64,000 nucleotides of DNA, from the NCBI GenBank assembly GCA_050084515.1, contig CM114272.1, positions 5,642,001 to 5,706,000 of the forward strand, given 5' to 3'. Positions 1 to 12,423 of this stretch are shown here, piece after piece (position 1 is the first letter of the stretch; every line of letters starts with the position of its first letter). The position numbers and the translations under genes are program-made. The notes under the pieces were generated by a model. The model did no database searches. It saw only the letters and a program-made list of their open reading frames with translations, and was not told where the DNA came from. Source of the stretch: Blasia pusilla. Its lineage: Eukaryota > Marchantiophyta > Marchantiopsida > Blasiales.

Positions 1-426
1 GGTTTAGGAGGATATATATTAGTATATTTGGTGAGTTTGAGGTTTTGGGGATATATATTAGTATATATGGTGAGTTTGAGGTTTTGGGTATATATATTAG
101 TATATATGGTGAGTTTGGGGAGAAACTCGCTTATCTCGAGGATTAGTATATATGGTGAGTTTGGGGGGGTATATATTAGTATATATGGTGAGTTTGGGGG
201 GATATATATTAATATATATGGTGAGTTTGGAGCTGGAGATGCCCGTCATTAATGTATATGGTGAGTTTGGGGCTTGAAGACTTGGAGATTAACTCAAATG
301 GGTTTTGGGGGATATATATTAGTATATATGGTGAGTTTGGGGCTTGAAGACTTGGAGATTAACTCAAATGGGTTTTGGGGGATAAATTAGTATATATGGT
401 GAGTTTGGACCTTGAGATGTCAATCA
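1..426. repeat. AT-rich minisatellite with a TATATGGTGAGTTTGGGG core
   Basis: About nine imperfect tandem copies of a unit built from a TATATATTAGTATATATGG stretch followed by TGAGTTTGGGG. Short units are about 32-40 bp; longer ones (near 245-310 and 320-385) add an identical segment containing CTTGAAGACTTGGAGATTAA. The array is cut by the Helitron at 426/427 and resumes at 5916 with TTAATGTATATGGTGAGTTT. The 74-residue open frame at 28-252 is a by-product of the repeat and is not called as a gene. Confidence 0.9.
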
Positions 427-2769
427 TCTATACTATTATTGGAGAGTGCCTTCTCAGCCGCATTGAGCTTGGTTTCTTACACCTGGATTTTTCAGCCACT
501 TACTTTTTGCCACATGTCTAAGCAGTTCTTCCCTAATGAAGAGTAGTGAGTTTTAGACCTCGCATGCTTCCGGCACAATTTCGAACTTAAGCTTCATTAT
601 TATAACGACATTTGAAATTCGATAGTGAAAACTGTTAAGATCTTTTAAATGAGGGCTGTCGATGAGATAAGTTTAGGGACGGTTGAACGGTTGCGAGGCG
701 ACTACGGTTTTGCAGCTTTGAGCATCAAAAGTATTTATTGAGGTCACTTTACTGTAGAAGGAAGTTCATACATATGCAAGTAGGTGTTCATTTCATTACT
801 TGCTGCCATGTCTTTTCCAGCTTTATTTAGCTTTCAATAGGTTAATACATACGTAGACACTCTTTGTAGGATGGTTGCATCTGAGTTCTACAAACTTTTG
901 CACACTTCATCTCAATTTTTGCTAGAACTAACTTATGTGCATTGTGTATCTCAGGGTTCACTACAAAACTCCAGATTGATAAAGCCTCCGAGTTCTCAAC
1001 TGCAACATCTTTGAAGTCGCAACACCAAGCATTTTCTCCTCGGATTGACTTTGAGTGGATAATCACAGGCTCTATCTCTGCAACACTCTTCACAAGGTCC
1101 CAGGTGGGTGCAATCTACCTTTGCAAGATCTACAATATAAGATCGCTCCAAGTGGTACCACCTCTGGTGCAAGAACTTTGAACTCGCTGAACAAGCCGGA
1201 AGATCTTTGAATTGCTTTTTGAGTCGAATGTCTCCCCCCTGGCTGTGGACCTATCAACGAAGGTCACCACTCAGCCCCATCTCTTCAACAGTCTTCACAA
1301 GGTCTAGCTCTACATGCATCTTAACATGGCAGAACTTATCAGTAGACATGAGGCAATGGGCTACACACCGTTGGACCCCGCCGTAGGATTTGCATCATTG
1401 CGATGCAACGATGCAAATTTTTGAATTAATATTTTCTACAAATAAAATTTCGGATTTAAATTCAAAAAACATCTATAAGATTATATGTTTATTAGATTTT
1501 AAAAAAATTTGGTAGAGATCCTTCCTCTCTACTCTCCTTCCAATTTCTAACTAATTTTCATATTTTTAAGCAATAATAATTTATAATTCCTACTTATTTT
1601 TTAATATTTCTTGCATGTTATGTAGATGGTGAGTGGGAGTCACATGATTATGGAGAGACAGCCGCTCGCTGTTATTACAAATACAAGAGTTCCAATACAA
1701 AGTTCAACAAGACCAATTGCTAAATTAAAGAACACTTCTCCGATGTAAGACTAATTCATTTATGCCATATCTTTGAATTTTGGATTTCTTTGATGAGCAT
1801 GTCTTATCGATCCCTCCACTCTTGAGTACTTGCATTACATGATTAGTATTGAATCCATGCTTTAATATTTCATTCGCATACTTCTTTTGCCATCAAATCC
1901 TATGAACTTGCGTAACTTCAAAAAATTGATGCAGGCAAAGGCTCAACAAAGAAGGCGTGCCTATCATAAGGGAATTTTAGGATAACAGAGAAACATAGCA
2001 AATGGAGTCATGACCGAAAGATCTCCAACTTAAGTCCACTCCATTCATACTTCATTCATGATCATTGAACAACTTGATCTCCACACTGCATATTACTTTT
2101 CACTAATTTCATTTTTCTATTTGTAAAAATTTGTTCTTCTAGACTTCTTATTCCATCAAATCCTATAAATGTACGTGATATTCGGAAGGTTCTACGTGGA
2201 GAAGCAGAAGAACAAAAATGAGCAATTCGTGCTAATAAAATGGAAGCCCTCAGAGAAAAAAAAACCGAACCGTCGTGAGTACACCAAAAGAAAGAAAGGG
2301 TTTCAACTTGAAGTTGAGTCTACTTTGGTAGTTAATACTATTCCAACTATTCCAAATATGGAGATAGTGACTATTGGAAGTCCATTCATAAGGTTATAAT
2401 CATAATGCCCCATTCATGTTTTGTTTTTCTTTGTCTTCTTTGTCTTCATTGGAACCTAACCCTTTAAGGTTTGAGTTTGTATTTTGTCGATTGCTTGCTC
2501 TATTGTGTATTTATTAGAGTTACTTTATTTTTCTAGGTCTTCCGGTGAGAATGAAGTAATGGCAGAAGCAAATGACATCGTTCATGATGAAGAGAAGATG
2601 AAATGATTCCAAATGATGATACTATTCGTGGGGTACAAGTTGCCACTTATATGGAGCCAAGAATCGAGTTACCCACCAATTGAGTTGATGAAGTTATTGA
2701 GAATGTATCTACAACAGTGCCAACTACTTTGTTATACCAAGAGTTGAGTTACCAACGACTTTTCCTGTC
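427..2769 (+). other. Helitron 5' non-coding or unrecognised part
   Basis: No protein family is recognisable here. Overlapping open frames of about 80 codons occur on both strands around 842-1181. A basic 76-codon frame at 2169-2399 (many K and R) could be remains of the N-terminal basic part of a Helitron protein. AT-rich stretches near 1430-1620 look intron-like or non-coding. A captured host gene fragment cannot be excluded but I cannot identify one. Confidence 0.4.
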
Positions 2770-3350
2770 TTGAATGAGGTACTACAATCTTTACTTGAAG
2801 TCTTGGACAATTCTTCCATACATGGCAATGTTGTACACAATGTAATGTCAAGAGTGAATCGTGTGGTACCTACAGTTAATGAAGTTGTGTCTCGAGCACA
2901 AACTGCCATGGTACCAAATGCATCGATAATTCGTCTATCCCCTACTATTGATAGGATTGTTAAAGTTAATACATTACTCAATATTGCAAGAAAGCCAAAC
3001 TTCCAAGAAAGTGATATTAGGAAGTTGCGACTTCAAAGGAGTTTGAATCGTACCAGCGGTCATCATACGTTGGGGAATATGACGGAAACATGCCCTTCAT
3101 GCCGTGCTCTACATTGGAAATGTGAAATGGTAAGAGGTATGAAGTTTTGCAACTCACCGTTTGGTATGTGTTGTGATCATGGGAGAATAAATTTGCCCCT
3201 CTTGAAAACTTCTCCTCCATTCTTGAAATCGTTGATTTCAGGTGTGGGTCCTAGAAGTCTTCATTTTTTACTCGTGCTCGAGCTTACAACTTTACACTTC
3301 AACTAGCATCTACTGGAGTGCATGTAAGTGAACAAGTTGGTGGCATTGGA
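2770..3350 (+). pseudogene. Helitron transposase N-terminal zinc-finger fragment
   Basis: The frame from 2770 runs to 3303 and then continues in another frame. Near residue 105 it reads HTLGNMTETCPSCRALHWK, followed by a second cysteine cluster (FGMCCDHGRINLP). This is the cysteine-rich motif found upstream of the Rep domain in plant Helitron proteins, where it probably binds DNA. After a frame change at about 3265 the sequence continues as ARAYNFTLQLASTGVHV, which matches the segment that leads into the Rep domain. The Rep (HUH nuclease) domain itself does not follow: only about 150 bp separate this from the post-Rep segment at 3478. The fragment is therefore not functional as a transposase. 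Confidence 0.72.
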
Positions 3351-3477
3351 CACTTTTATTTTAGTATCTTTTATGACTTTCAACTCTTACATATCATATT
3401 TTAAAGTAAGAATCTATTGTGGAATAGAGGGGACTAATTCTTTTCATTTCTATTCTTCAAAGGGGAAGGAGAACGCC

Positions 3478-5744
3478 ATTGGTTAAGATTACTACTTCAT
3501 TATGTTCGAGGAGCAACTATATACAAATGTTTGAGGACTGCTAATGGAATATTTTTTCCTACATTTAAGGAGGCTACTATCCAATTGGGACTCCTTGAGG
3601 ATGATAGGGAAGTGTTTTGTTGCTTTGACGAAGCTTCTATGATCCTTACAGGTTCTTCACTACGTCATTTATTTGCAATCATTTTAACTTACAACACTCC
3701 TGCTCAACTTGCTATATTATGGAATCAATTCTTGGTTCCACTAACTGAGGATCTCTTATATGAACGACATCAGGTAAGCCTTGATTTTACAACTCCTTAC
3801 AACATTGCTTCCTTCTTTATTGAGCATTATCTTCTATTTAGCATGAAACAAACTAATCATGATTTTTACATATGTTTGGAACTTTCCATTGCGGAAAACA
3901 AGAATTCCTAATTTATGATGATGCTATTATTAATAATGCATTGTTGGAAGTGCATTATTATTTACAAGATCAAGGAAAGAGATTGTATGATTTTCCAGAC
4001 ATGCCTCAAGCTAATTTCCAAAGTCCACACTCAGATTCATATTTAGAGGAACGAGAGCTATTATATGATACCGAGGAACTGTATGAGCAAGTACAATTGG
4101 GAGAAGCTTGTTTGAATGAAGGGCAACGTGTTATTTGGGATGCTATTCATGATGAACTCGATCAAATATACATGAATGCTCCACCATCTCCAAAATAAAT
4201 TTTCATCGATGGATTAGGTGGAATTGGAAAGATTTTTTTATACAATCTTCTCCTTGCGAGCGTAAGGAGTGCAAGAGGTACAACTTTGGCCGTAGGATCT
4301 TCTGAAATAGTTGCTCTATTGTTAGATGGAGGAGGTACTGCACACTGCACATTCACGCTTCAAGATGCCCATCAATCTTCACAAGAGTTCTACTTGCAAG
4401 TAAATACCTTATATATTTAGACCTTAATTACAATTGTGTCAATATATACATATATGTTAATACCTCAAATTAATTATTACAAGTTTTAATATATTTTTAT
4501 GTGCCTTTTCTAGTTTATGGGTCAATAGTGATGGAGCGCGCTTAATCCGTGCTGTAATGCTCATTATATGGGACGAAGCACCTATGGCTCATCGTCATGC
4601 ATTTGAGGCAGTGAACCAAACTTTACAAGATATCATGGGAGTTATCTCTGATAATTTACGGTAAATACCATTCGGTGATAAACTCATAATATTTGGTGGT
4701 GACTTTCGCCTGTTGTTTGTCATGGGGATCGTCCACAAATCATTCAAGCTACTATAAAGAGATCATCTCTATGGTCTTATGTGACGATGATGAAATTGAC
4801 GACAAACATGAGAGTTCAAAGGTTGGAAGGTCATTTGCATATTGAACAACAAGCTTTTGCTGATTGGTTATTAGAGGTGGGAGAGGATTATGTACCTTTC
4901 CAACCTTATTTAGGAGAAGACTATATAAAATTACCGTCTCAAATGGTTACTAAGAGTAACAAAATATGAGATCTTATTGATATTATCTATGGAATTTCTC
5001 CCAACCAAGTCCATGACATTGACTTCTTGAGAGATACGGATATTTTGGGGGTTCAAATCGAAAGACGAGAAGGCTGGGCGCAGCACAAACAAATAATTTT
5101 GTTCTCCCCACTCTCTAGCAATTACTATGCCCTAAGGATATTTAACGGAGTCCGGGAAATTAAACTCAACTTCCCCGAATAGAGATGTTTATGATATTAA
5201 TGCAGATGTCATGTCACGATTTACTGGACAGGAAATAATAATTTTGCATATTTCTATAAGAATACACTTTGTTTATTTACTTTTGGATACTAATAAAACT
5301 TATTCCTTGCTAATTCATTATTATGCATTGATACAGGAACACACATATCTCAGTGTCAACTTGATTGTGAATGAGGAGATAAGCCATATATATCCAACTG
5401 AATTTTTTAACATGTGCTTACCTTCCGGGCTACCTTCACATTGTTTGCGTTTGGAGATTGGTACACCAATCATGCTCTTGCGGAATATGAATGGATCGCA
5501 CGGACAAGCAAACGGGACAAGATTGGTAATTCGTGGATTTATGCAACATTGTATAGATGCAGAAATCATCACCGGAAAGAATATTAAAGATCGAGTTTTT
5601 ATACCACGTATACCATTGATTGCATCCCATTCCGGTTTGCCATTTCAATTCCCTATTTCAATGACTATTAATAAATCAATAATCAACCTCTATACGTGGG
5701 AATTTACTTGCCCAATCCTATTTTTTGTACGTAGAAATATTTAG
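3478..5744 (+). pseudogene. Helitron PIF1-like DNA helicase, decayed
   Basis: This is the helicase half of a Helitron RepHel protein, which would unwind DNA during rolling-circle transposition. In order: a post-Rep segment (LRTANGIFFPTFKEAT, near 3527), an LNEGQRVIWDAI helicase start near 4110, a damaged Walker A at 4216-4233 (GGIGKI where GGTGKT is expected), a stop at 4196-4198, a plausible intron at 4400-4512 (GTAAAT...TTTTCTAG), Walker B DEAP at 4572-4583, FGGDFR near 4700, LTTNMR near 4796, and a C-terminal block at 5211-5744 with a YPTEFFNMCLPSGLP segment and NGTRL. Several frameshifts and stops interrupt it. The order and motifs make the family call secure; the copy is dead. Confidence 0.82.
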
Positions 5745-5884
5745 AGTAAATAAAAGGATAACATTCAAATGAGAAAATAACTACACACTAAATGAAGTGC
5801 ATAAGGAAATTTTTATTAAAAAATATAAAAATATAAAAAAATTCAAACCTATATTTATGTATGATTTTTCTCGCATTCGTCCCT

Positions 5885-5915
5885 CTTACGCGTGAGCATC
5901 GGGGCACCTTCCTAG
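5885..5915 (+). terminator. Helitron 3' terminal hairpin and CTAG end
   Basis: A 12-base palindrome with one G-T pair (5885-5896, CTTACGCGTGAG) sits 15 bases before the terminal CTAG (5912-5915). Helitron 3' ends carry a short GC-rich hairpin about 10-15 bases before CTRR that signals termination of rolling-circle transposition. The stem is short, so this hairpin is weaker evidence than the CTAG-T junction itself. Confidence 0.65.
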
Positions 5916-5938
5916 TTAATGTATATGGTGAGTTTGGG

Positions 5939-6450
5939 GTGTAGAGCTGCACATACCAAAGGTTTGGCGGCCGAAGCTGCAGTAAGAATCAAGGAGTTAA
6001 GTTATGCTGTGAGACATGCGACTGACGGATTTATTCCGTTTGCAGTGGAAGTATTCGGTCATTTACATGTGTCTTTTGATACTTTCCTCAAAACATGTGC
6101 TCACCACTCCCTCGAGAATCATCACCTTGCCCCTTTCTGTAGTCCTTCTCTCTCGGTTGTTACTATTTATTTTAGGCAATGCATCTCAGTGGCCTTACAC
6201 CGTGCACAAGCCTTGGCATTAATACGTCGTACGGAGGTGGTGGGAGGTCGCTCGCCTCGTTGACCACTCGTGTTCTTATCAGATTTGTTTCAAACAATCA
6301 ATCGTGTTGCTCGTTGAACCGATGTTTATGTGGGCTTGTTGCTATTTTCTTTTTGCATTCTTTTATAATTTTTTTTACTCCTCTTTTGAATTATTATTAC
6401 TTTCTTTGTCCTCTTTGAGGTTTATTTAATAATAAAGTGGTTTCCGACTT
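5939..6450 (+). mobile_element. Probable 3' end of a non-LTR (LINE) retrotransposon
   Basis: The frame ending at 6263 contains KELSYAVRHATDGFIPFAVE, then VFGHLHVSFDTFLKTCA and, near its end, FRQCISVALHRAQALALIRR. The spacing resembles the C-terminal tail of LINE reverse-transcriptase proteins, in which an arginine/lysine-rich helix, an 'F.P.A.E.FG' stretch and an 'SVALQRxxA' stretch occur in this order. It is followed by a T-rich non-coding stretch with a possible polyadenylation signal (AATAATAAAG, about 6427-6436). No reverse-transcriptase core is present upstream because the Helitron and minisatellite adjoin it. The call is from memory of the family and is tentative. Confidence 0.4.
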
Positions 6451-6600
6451 TGGGGAGAAACATTTTCTCCTGAGTTCTTTACCCGCCCAGTATTACCCAA
6501 TGCTAGACGCCCGCTTATTGCCGGTATTGTATCTGTTGATGAGTTTGGTCGTAGGGTTAGGCTCCCTTCGGCCTTCGTGAGGTCCGGTTTTGGGTCGAGA

Positions 6601-6629
6601 AAATGGGTAGAAAGGTTTTCTACCCATTT
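6601..6629. other. Perfect 13-bp-arm hairpin
   Basis: Arms at 6601-6613 (AAATGGGTAGAAA) and 6617-6629 pair perfectly around a 3-base loop. It lies about 55 bases before a second hairpin at 6683-6715. No adjacent gene end makes it an obvious terminator. Confidence 0.8.
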
Positions 6630-6682
6630 AGCTTCATGGTAAGAAAATGAGGTTGGGACGCCGGCGGTATAGAACCATTGTT

Positions 6683-6715
6683 ACTACTAATGGCGCTAGA
6701 AGCGCTATTAGTAGT
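6683..6715. other. 15-bp-arm hairpin
   Basis: Arms at 6683-6697 (ACTACTAATGGCGCT) and 6701-6715 pair with one G-T wobble around an AGA loop. Function unknown; it may belong to a small fold-back element together with the hairpin at 6601. Confidence 0.8.
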
Positions 6716-6879
6716 TTTGATAAGAAAGGGGAAGCCCCTTTGTCTCTTCCGCTAGAGGCCGCTTAATAGTAAAAATAGTTCCCCTGGCCTCTTCCGCGGG
6801 CCGCGGGTTTTAAGTTTCTATTAAAATTTATACGTTTTCTTATTAATACCCTTAGTTTTAAGAGTTTCAGCATCCTTCC

Positions 6880-7830
6880 CTCTCTCTCTACCATAGTTTC
6901 ATGGCAACTGCGGAGGCAACGGAAAGAAGGTGCATTTTCTTAGCAGCTCTCTCTCTCACTACCATAGTTTCAGTACCCTTCTCTCGAGTGACATCTCTCC
7001 ACCATAGTTTCATGGCAACTATGGTAGAGATATGGAACGGAGGCAACGGAAAGGAAAATGTACATTTTCTTAGGAGCACCCTTGCCGCTGGAGTGCGCTC
7101 TGTCTCTCTCCCATAGTTTGAGTACCCTTCCCAATGTAATGTTCTCAGCAACATTGTCATTAGGGGGAAGGTTCTTCCCTTAGGTTCTTCCCCTTAGGTT
7201 TCTTTTTGCCCTCCTTTTATCCCCATGGGTTTTTAGGTTTTCTGTTTATGCCCTCCATTTGGAGTTCTCTCTCTACCGTAGTTTCATGGCGACTGCGGAG
7301 GCAACGGAGAGAAGGTATGTTTTCTTACCAGTACTCTCACCTCTGGAGTGCTCTCTCTCTACTATAGTTTCAGTACCCTTCCCTCTGGAGTGACCTCTCT
7401 CTCTACCATAGTCTCAGCGACTGCAGACGCAACGGAAAGGATAAGGTACATTTTCTTAGCAGCACCTGGAGTGCTGTCTCTCTCTCTACCATGGTTTCAG
7501 TGCCCTTCCCTCTGGAGTGATCTCTCTCTCTCTAACAAAGTTTCATAGAAACTGCGGAGGCAATGGAAAGGATAAGGTACATTTTCTTAGCAGCACCCTT
7601 ACCTCTGGAGTGCTGTCTCTCTCTCTCTCTACCATAGTTTCAGTGCCCTTCCCTCTGGATTGACCTCTCTCTCTACCATAGTTTCATAGCAACTGTGGAG
7701 GCAGTGGAAAGGATAAGGTACGTTTTCTTAGCAGCACCCTTACCTCTGGAGTTCTCTCTCTCTACCATAGTTTTATGGTGACTACAGAAGCAAGCGTAAG
7801 GTTCATTTTCTTAGCAGTACCCTTCCCTCT
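6880..7830. repeat. CT-rich minisatellite, period about 110-140 bp
   Basis: The unit contains ACCATAGTTTCATGGCAACT, then GCGGAGGCAACGGAAAGG, then a TTTTCTTAGCAGCACCCTT stretch and CTCTGGAGTG, ending in (CT)n runs. The 'GGAGGCAACGGA' element recurs near 6910, 7030, 7293, 7423, 7554, 7694 and 7783. CT-run length varies between copies. Open frames across it on both strands are repeat by-products. Confidence 0.85.
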
Positions 7831-8559
7831 GGAGTTTTCTCTTTCTCTACCATACAGAGAGCTACAGAACATGTATTTTACCGTTTCCATTGCAGCTGCA
7901 ATCTCCATGAGACTGTTGCAGAGAGAGAAAGCACTCCAGAGGGAGAGAGGGGGTACTGCTTAGAGAATGTACTTCACCCTTTCCGTTGCTATTGCAGTTG
8001 CCATGAAAATATGGCAGAGAAAGAAACCAACTCTCATGTATATGGATTCCAGTCTTTCCTACCCGTTGAGGTTTTAGGTTCCAATTCATTCGGATCTTTT
8101 AGTCTGTAATCTGAACCACCACTCTCGGAGCTCGTTCCTGGCTCTCGATTTGAATGGGAGAGCACAAGATCCTAGTCCATTTAGCTCAACCTTTCTCAAG
8201 ATATCGGAATCACCTGCTGAACCTCAACGCCTCTTCCATGGGAGCACGAAATCTACTTCTCACGGAGGCGTCTTTCGACTCCACTCGAAGCTTGAAACGC
8301 CTTCTCCTTTCCACCTTCCTTCCCGCACCTGGCACGTAGTTCTTTACTTTCTTGGAAGCCTAGAAAACCTCTCCCTTCCACCTTAATACTGCACTGGGTA
8401 GGCGTTTCTCGGCTTCCAGAAAAGCTTCAGAAATTTATCTTGTCCACCTTAAATCTGGCACGGGCCACACATTTCTAGATTGGAAGCTTCAGCGGGTCTC
8501 CTCCTCAGTTTCCTTCTCGAAACTGTCTTCACTGTAAGCTGTAAACACTTCTCCTCTCC

Positions 8560-8950
8560 CTGCTCCTTTCCCTAGGATCTTGAAACTCTTCTCCTCTTCA
8601 TATTCCTTCCCCAGACTGTAATCACTGGAACCTTGACTCCTCTCCTCTCCAGCTCACATTCCCCAACTATTATCACTGGAAGCTTGAAACTCTTCTCCTC
8701 TACAGAATCCATACCCCGACTGTCATCAATAGAAGCTTGAAACTCTTCTCCTCACTTCACATTCCTTCCCAAAATTGTCATCAGTGGAACCTTGAACTCT
8801 TCTCCTCTCCAGGATACATCCCCGACTGTCATCACTGGAAGCTTGAAACTCTTCTTGCCTCCACTTTCCATCCCCCAAATTTCATCACTGGAAACTTCAA
8901 ACTCCTCTCCTCTTCACGTTCCTTCCCGCTTGGGTTCATTGGACGCTTCA
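8560..8950. repeat. Minisatellite, period about 60 bp
   Basis: Roughly seven copies of a unit of the form CATTCC..CCCGACTGTCATCACTGGAAGC followed by TTGAAACTCTTCTCCTCT. Pyrimidine-rich on the plus strand. Overlapping open frames (for example 8737-9012 and 8792-9250) follow from the repeat and show no protein family. Confidence 0.8.
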
Positions 8951-9239
8951 ATCACATCTCCTCATCATCACAAGAAGAAGGAGGGTTACATGTCAAGCAT
9001 GGAATGCAATGAAGAATGGAATCTACTGACACCATTCTTCACTTCAGGAAGAAACCTGAAAAGATGGAGTATTTCAAACTTCTCTCGACTCCATTCCCCA
9101 ATCCATTCCGAGCATTCCCACGTCCCCCCACGTGGGCAGCAGGCACGTGTCTCGACTGCATTACTCCTTCCGTTAGAAGCTTCAAACGCCTGTCTTTACT
9201 CCTTATACCGTTGCTTAGCAGACTCATGTCAAGTCCTTA

Positions 9240-12200
9240 GACGAGTTTAGAGCTCATATCTCTTTATCCAGTTTGGGGATTCCTCCGTTTTGAACGAGTT
9301 TAGGTTCATATAGCGGAGTCCCTTACGCAAGGTTTTTTAGCAAGGTTCTTTCTAGAGCAGACCGTCCTCTTTCTCATTGCCTACCCGTCCCACCTTTCGG
9401 GACCAGGGTCTTTTCCTTCAAGACCGGGTCAGCGTCCTGCCCCGGGGTGAGGGGTGTCAAGCGGGGGCTTGTACGGACGACCGAGTTGGTGGGTCTAAGG
9501 AAAGCAATGCGTTAGTAGGAGGGAATAGATAGTACACTCTATTGGGTGGTACACTCTTTCCTAAATAGTTTCTCATTTTCTCTTTCCTAACTAGATGGGA
9601 ATTGTCCTAAAAATATAAGGATTGGATTTTAGGTGTGTTTGGGCTAAAGGTTGGGTGGAACCTTCTCAAGGTTACTAAACCCTAGATGGGACTCTTATCT
9701 CAAGAGGAAGACTTAGGATTTGGGATCACTTTTTGTCTTCAACCCATAAACCTGGTAGAGTATCTTAATCTTGAGCTTAGAGACTTTGGGTTGGAATCCC
9801 ATTTCTATATTGGGGATTTCAATGCCAATACTAAATGGGACACTAATGATTTATTCTTGAGAGAAAGATACTAGGGTTGGGATAATGTTGTCACGGTAAG
9901 TTGACTCTACTCTTGAGAAAAATACAAATGGATGGGGATAATCGTCATCAAGCCCTACAAAGGACTATCAACTCTACCTTTGATGAGTCTCTATGAAAAT
10001 ATGGGAACCTAGATGAGGCCCTACCCTTCCACACAAAACTAGGGGTGGGATTTAGACCCTAGATTGATTAACCCCTATAAGTGGATTAGTTAGATTTCAT
10101 GTTGTCACAGCACTAAGGCTTAGAGAGAGACCTGCTGGTTGGATTGGGATAATGTGTTATTGGTAGAAACCCAAATTGCATCTAGAATAGGGCCACTAAG
10201 GGTTCGGTACGCATGGCATATGTCTCAAAACCTTAACATTAGCCTCTATTGCAATTCTCATGTTCCCCAATGACACCCCATAATTTTCCTTAAAAGGTAG
10301 GTGAAAGGTTTTGAGACTTTGGTGCAATGGGTACCAAGCCCCAAGGGACCCTAGCATAGAGAGAGACATAAAGGACTTGTCAATGTTGTCATTGATATAA
10401 ATCTTAGAGATCTCGAGAGAGCCTAAATTACAAGAGCTTGACCATAGGGATATTCATATGAGAGAGATAAGATTCTCTTACACTTAACCCTCAACATGAT
10501 TTTATCTCTCATGAATGATCCCCTAAAGAGGCATGGGGTTAATATCTATATGAGAGATTAGTCATAAGGGTCATTGAAAACCAGCCCTAATTCCTTGAGA
10601 GATTATCAACAAAGATCATTCTTGAGCAGATGTCATTTAAGAGGTCCCATGGCCATGAGTATTAACCTCAAAGGATCTCAACCTACTAGAGGTCACAACT
10701 AATTCTTTTAGTTATGAAATACAAAAGTGTAAGTTGTGCATAGTTTGGGGATATTAATGTTCTAAGGACTAGAAAATATCCTTTCGTGGAACTTTATCTT
10801 AGAAGGCATGGGAAGTCTTGGGCCGAGGGGAGAAGGAGGATATACTAAAATGCATGAAGGGAAGGTGAGTTCGTGTGCATATTCTAAATGTAAGGCCATA
10901 AGTTCCAAGATTTCTTATTCTCATCTTTGAAGCATTATACCCTCATCATTCTATGTAGTCCTAGGGTGATATCATTCCATTCTCATTATTAGTTTTCTTC
11001 CAAAATCTACAAGCTTCATTCTAAGTAGAGTTGTTGAATGCTCATGATTGAGTAATAAGTACCATATCTTCTTCCCTACTAAGTATTAAATATGGTTTAC
11101 ATTGCCTACCACATTTTCCAAGGATAATATGGAAAGGATATTTAATACTTAGTACCAATTATAACTATTTCCTTCATCAAACCTAGCATGGGATGAAAAG
11201 AAATACATCTATCCTATGTCACTATAGGATACTAAATAATCCATTTCCCATACCCTTTTGGAATGAACGACTAGTACCATACATCCTACTAACCAAAGTG
11301 ACAATATATTGTGACTAGGCCAACTCGTACATCCAATACGGCAAGAGAGGTGCTTTCACTCCACATGGCTCCTCCTTACATATTTGGTCTCACTCATATT
11401 TGGTACAATCATGCATGGGAACACAAGGCTCTCCCCGTGTCTAATCATGAAAGGCCAATGCCCTCATTCCCATGACATGCATCCATTCACCCACTTTGCT
11501 TTTTATATGTAAGAGTACTTCCGTAACTACAAATTCTAAAACTTAGTTGATAGAGAAGGCACACTAGATGATGTTCGTACTTGAGAAAAAACATTAAATG
11601 TAGTTTAACCATAAAGAAAATGAAAGATTTGATAGAAAATTGAGTGTAAAGCTTTGAGGATGGTGGATTTTTAAGTACAAGTACACTCGATGGATAATAC
11701 CCAATACTAGAGGAGGTATATTAAGCATAGAATGTAGAATATGAACTGATTGAGATCCTTCTCTTGATTTTCATGGGTGTATTGTAAGAAACAAGCTATT
11801 GCCTTATCCCTTAAAAACTAGGAATCGGGTTTTAAAAATAAATGTTTGAATCCTTTGTCGATTTTTCACATATACTCATGTTGCATGTGGATGGAAAGTG
11901 CTACACCTTTCTGAAGATATTGAGCTTCATGCAAAGGACACATTTAAGATAAATCTATGGATTGTCTAGTCCATCCCATCCCAATTTTCAAGCTTTACCG
12001 TTACACTTTGGTTCTAATTCTAACTCCATATTCTTTCCATAGTTTGTGTCACCCATTACGTTTGTATTTACATTTCACAAAATAAGTTACTAATGCCATA
12101 CATGTGCCCCTTACTGACTTGCGCCTGCGGACAGCGGTGGTGGTAGCATAGAAAGAGATTCTCCATTGGTCTTTACCTAGTTCCTTCCACCCACAGCGGT

Positions 12201-12240
12201 CGGTCAAAGGGAAGTAGCATGGAGTCAGAGAGGACGGACT
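9240..12240. other. Gene-poor intergenic region
   Basis: No supported gene. Short open frames only. An inverted repeat with perfect 16-bp arms lies at 11078-11093 and 11138-11153 (ACTAAGTATTAAATAT and its complement), with a smaller palindrome between them; this could be a small fold-back element. The region becomes GC-richer only after about 12120, approaching the next gene. Confidence 0.6.
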
Positions 12241-12423
12241 GAAGGAGTGGGTGGTGTGATATTTTCATCTGCAGCCGCCGTATCCGTGGGTGGATATCGG
12301 CCCCGTGGAAGGGCTGCGATCCTAGATGAGGGGGGAGGATGGAGTGTAAAGGTGGAGGAAGGCTCGGGCAGGAAGCAGAAGGCGAGCTTGGGGCGCAGGG
12401 GTCTGCGCCGTCCCTGGGGCTCG

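Larger units (their letters stand above)
427..5915 (+). mobile_element. Helitron, ends intact, coding region decayed
   Basis: The left end at 427 reads TCTATACTATTATT, a close match to the TC-starting 5' end of plant Helitrons. The right end at 5912-5915 is CTAG, preceded by a short GC-containing palindrome at 5885-5896. The host bases are A (426) and T (5916), the usual A|T Helitron target, with no target-site duplication. Inside lie Helitron-type zinc-finger and PIF1-like helicase fragments on the plus strand in the expected order. The flanks join to a sequence that matches another copy of the host minisatellite at 232-268, so an unoccupied paralogous site is present in this window. The element is about 5.5 kb, short for an autonomous plant Helitron, because the Rep nuclease region is missing. 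Confidence 0.88.
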
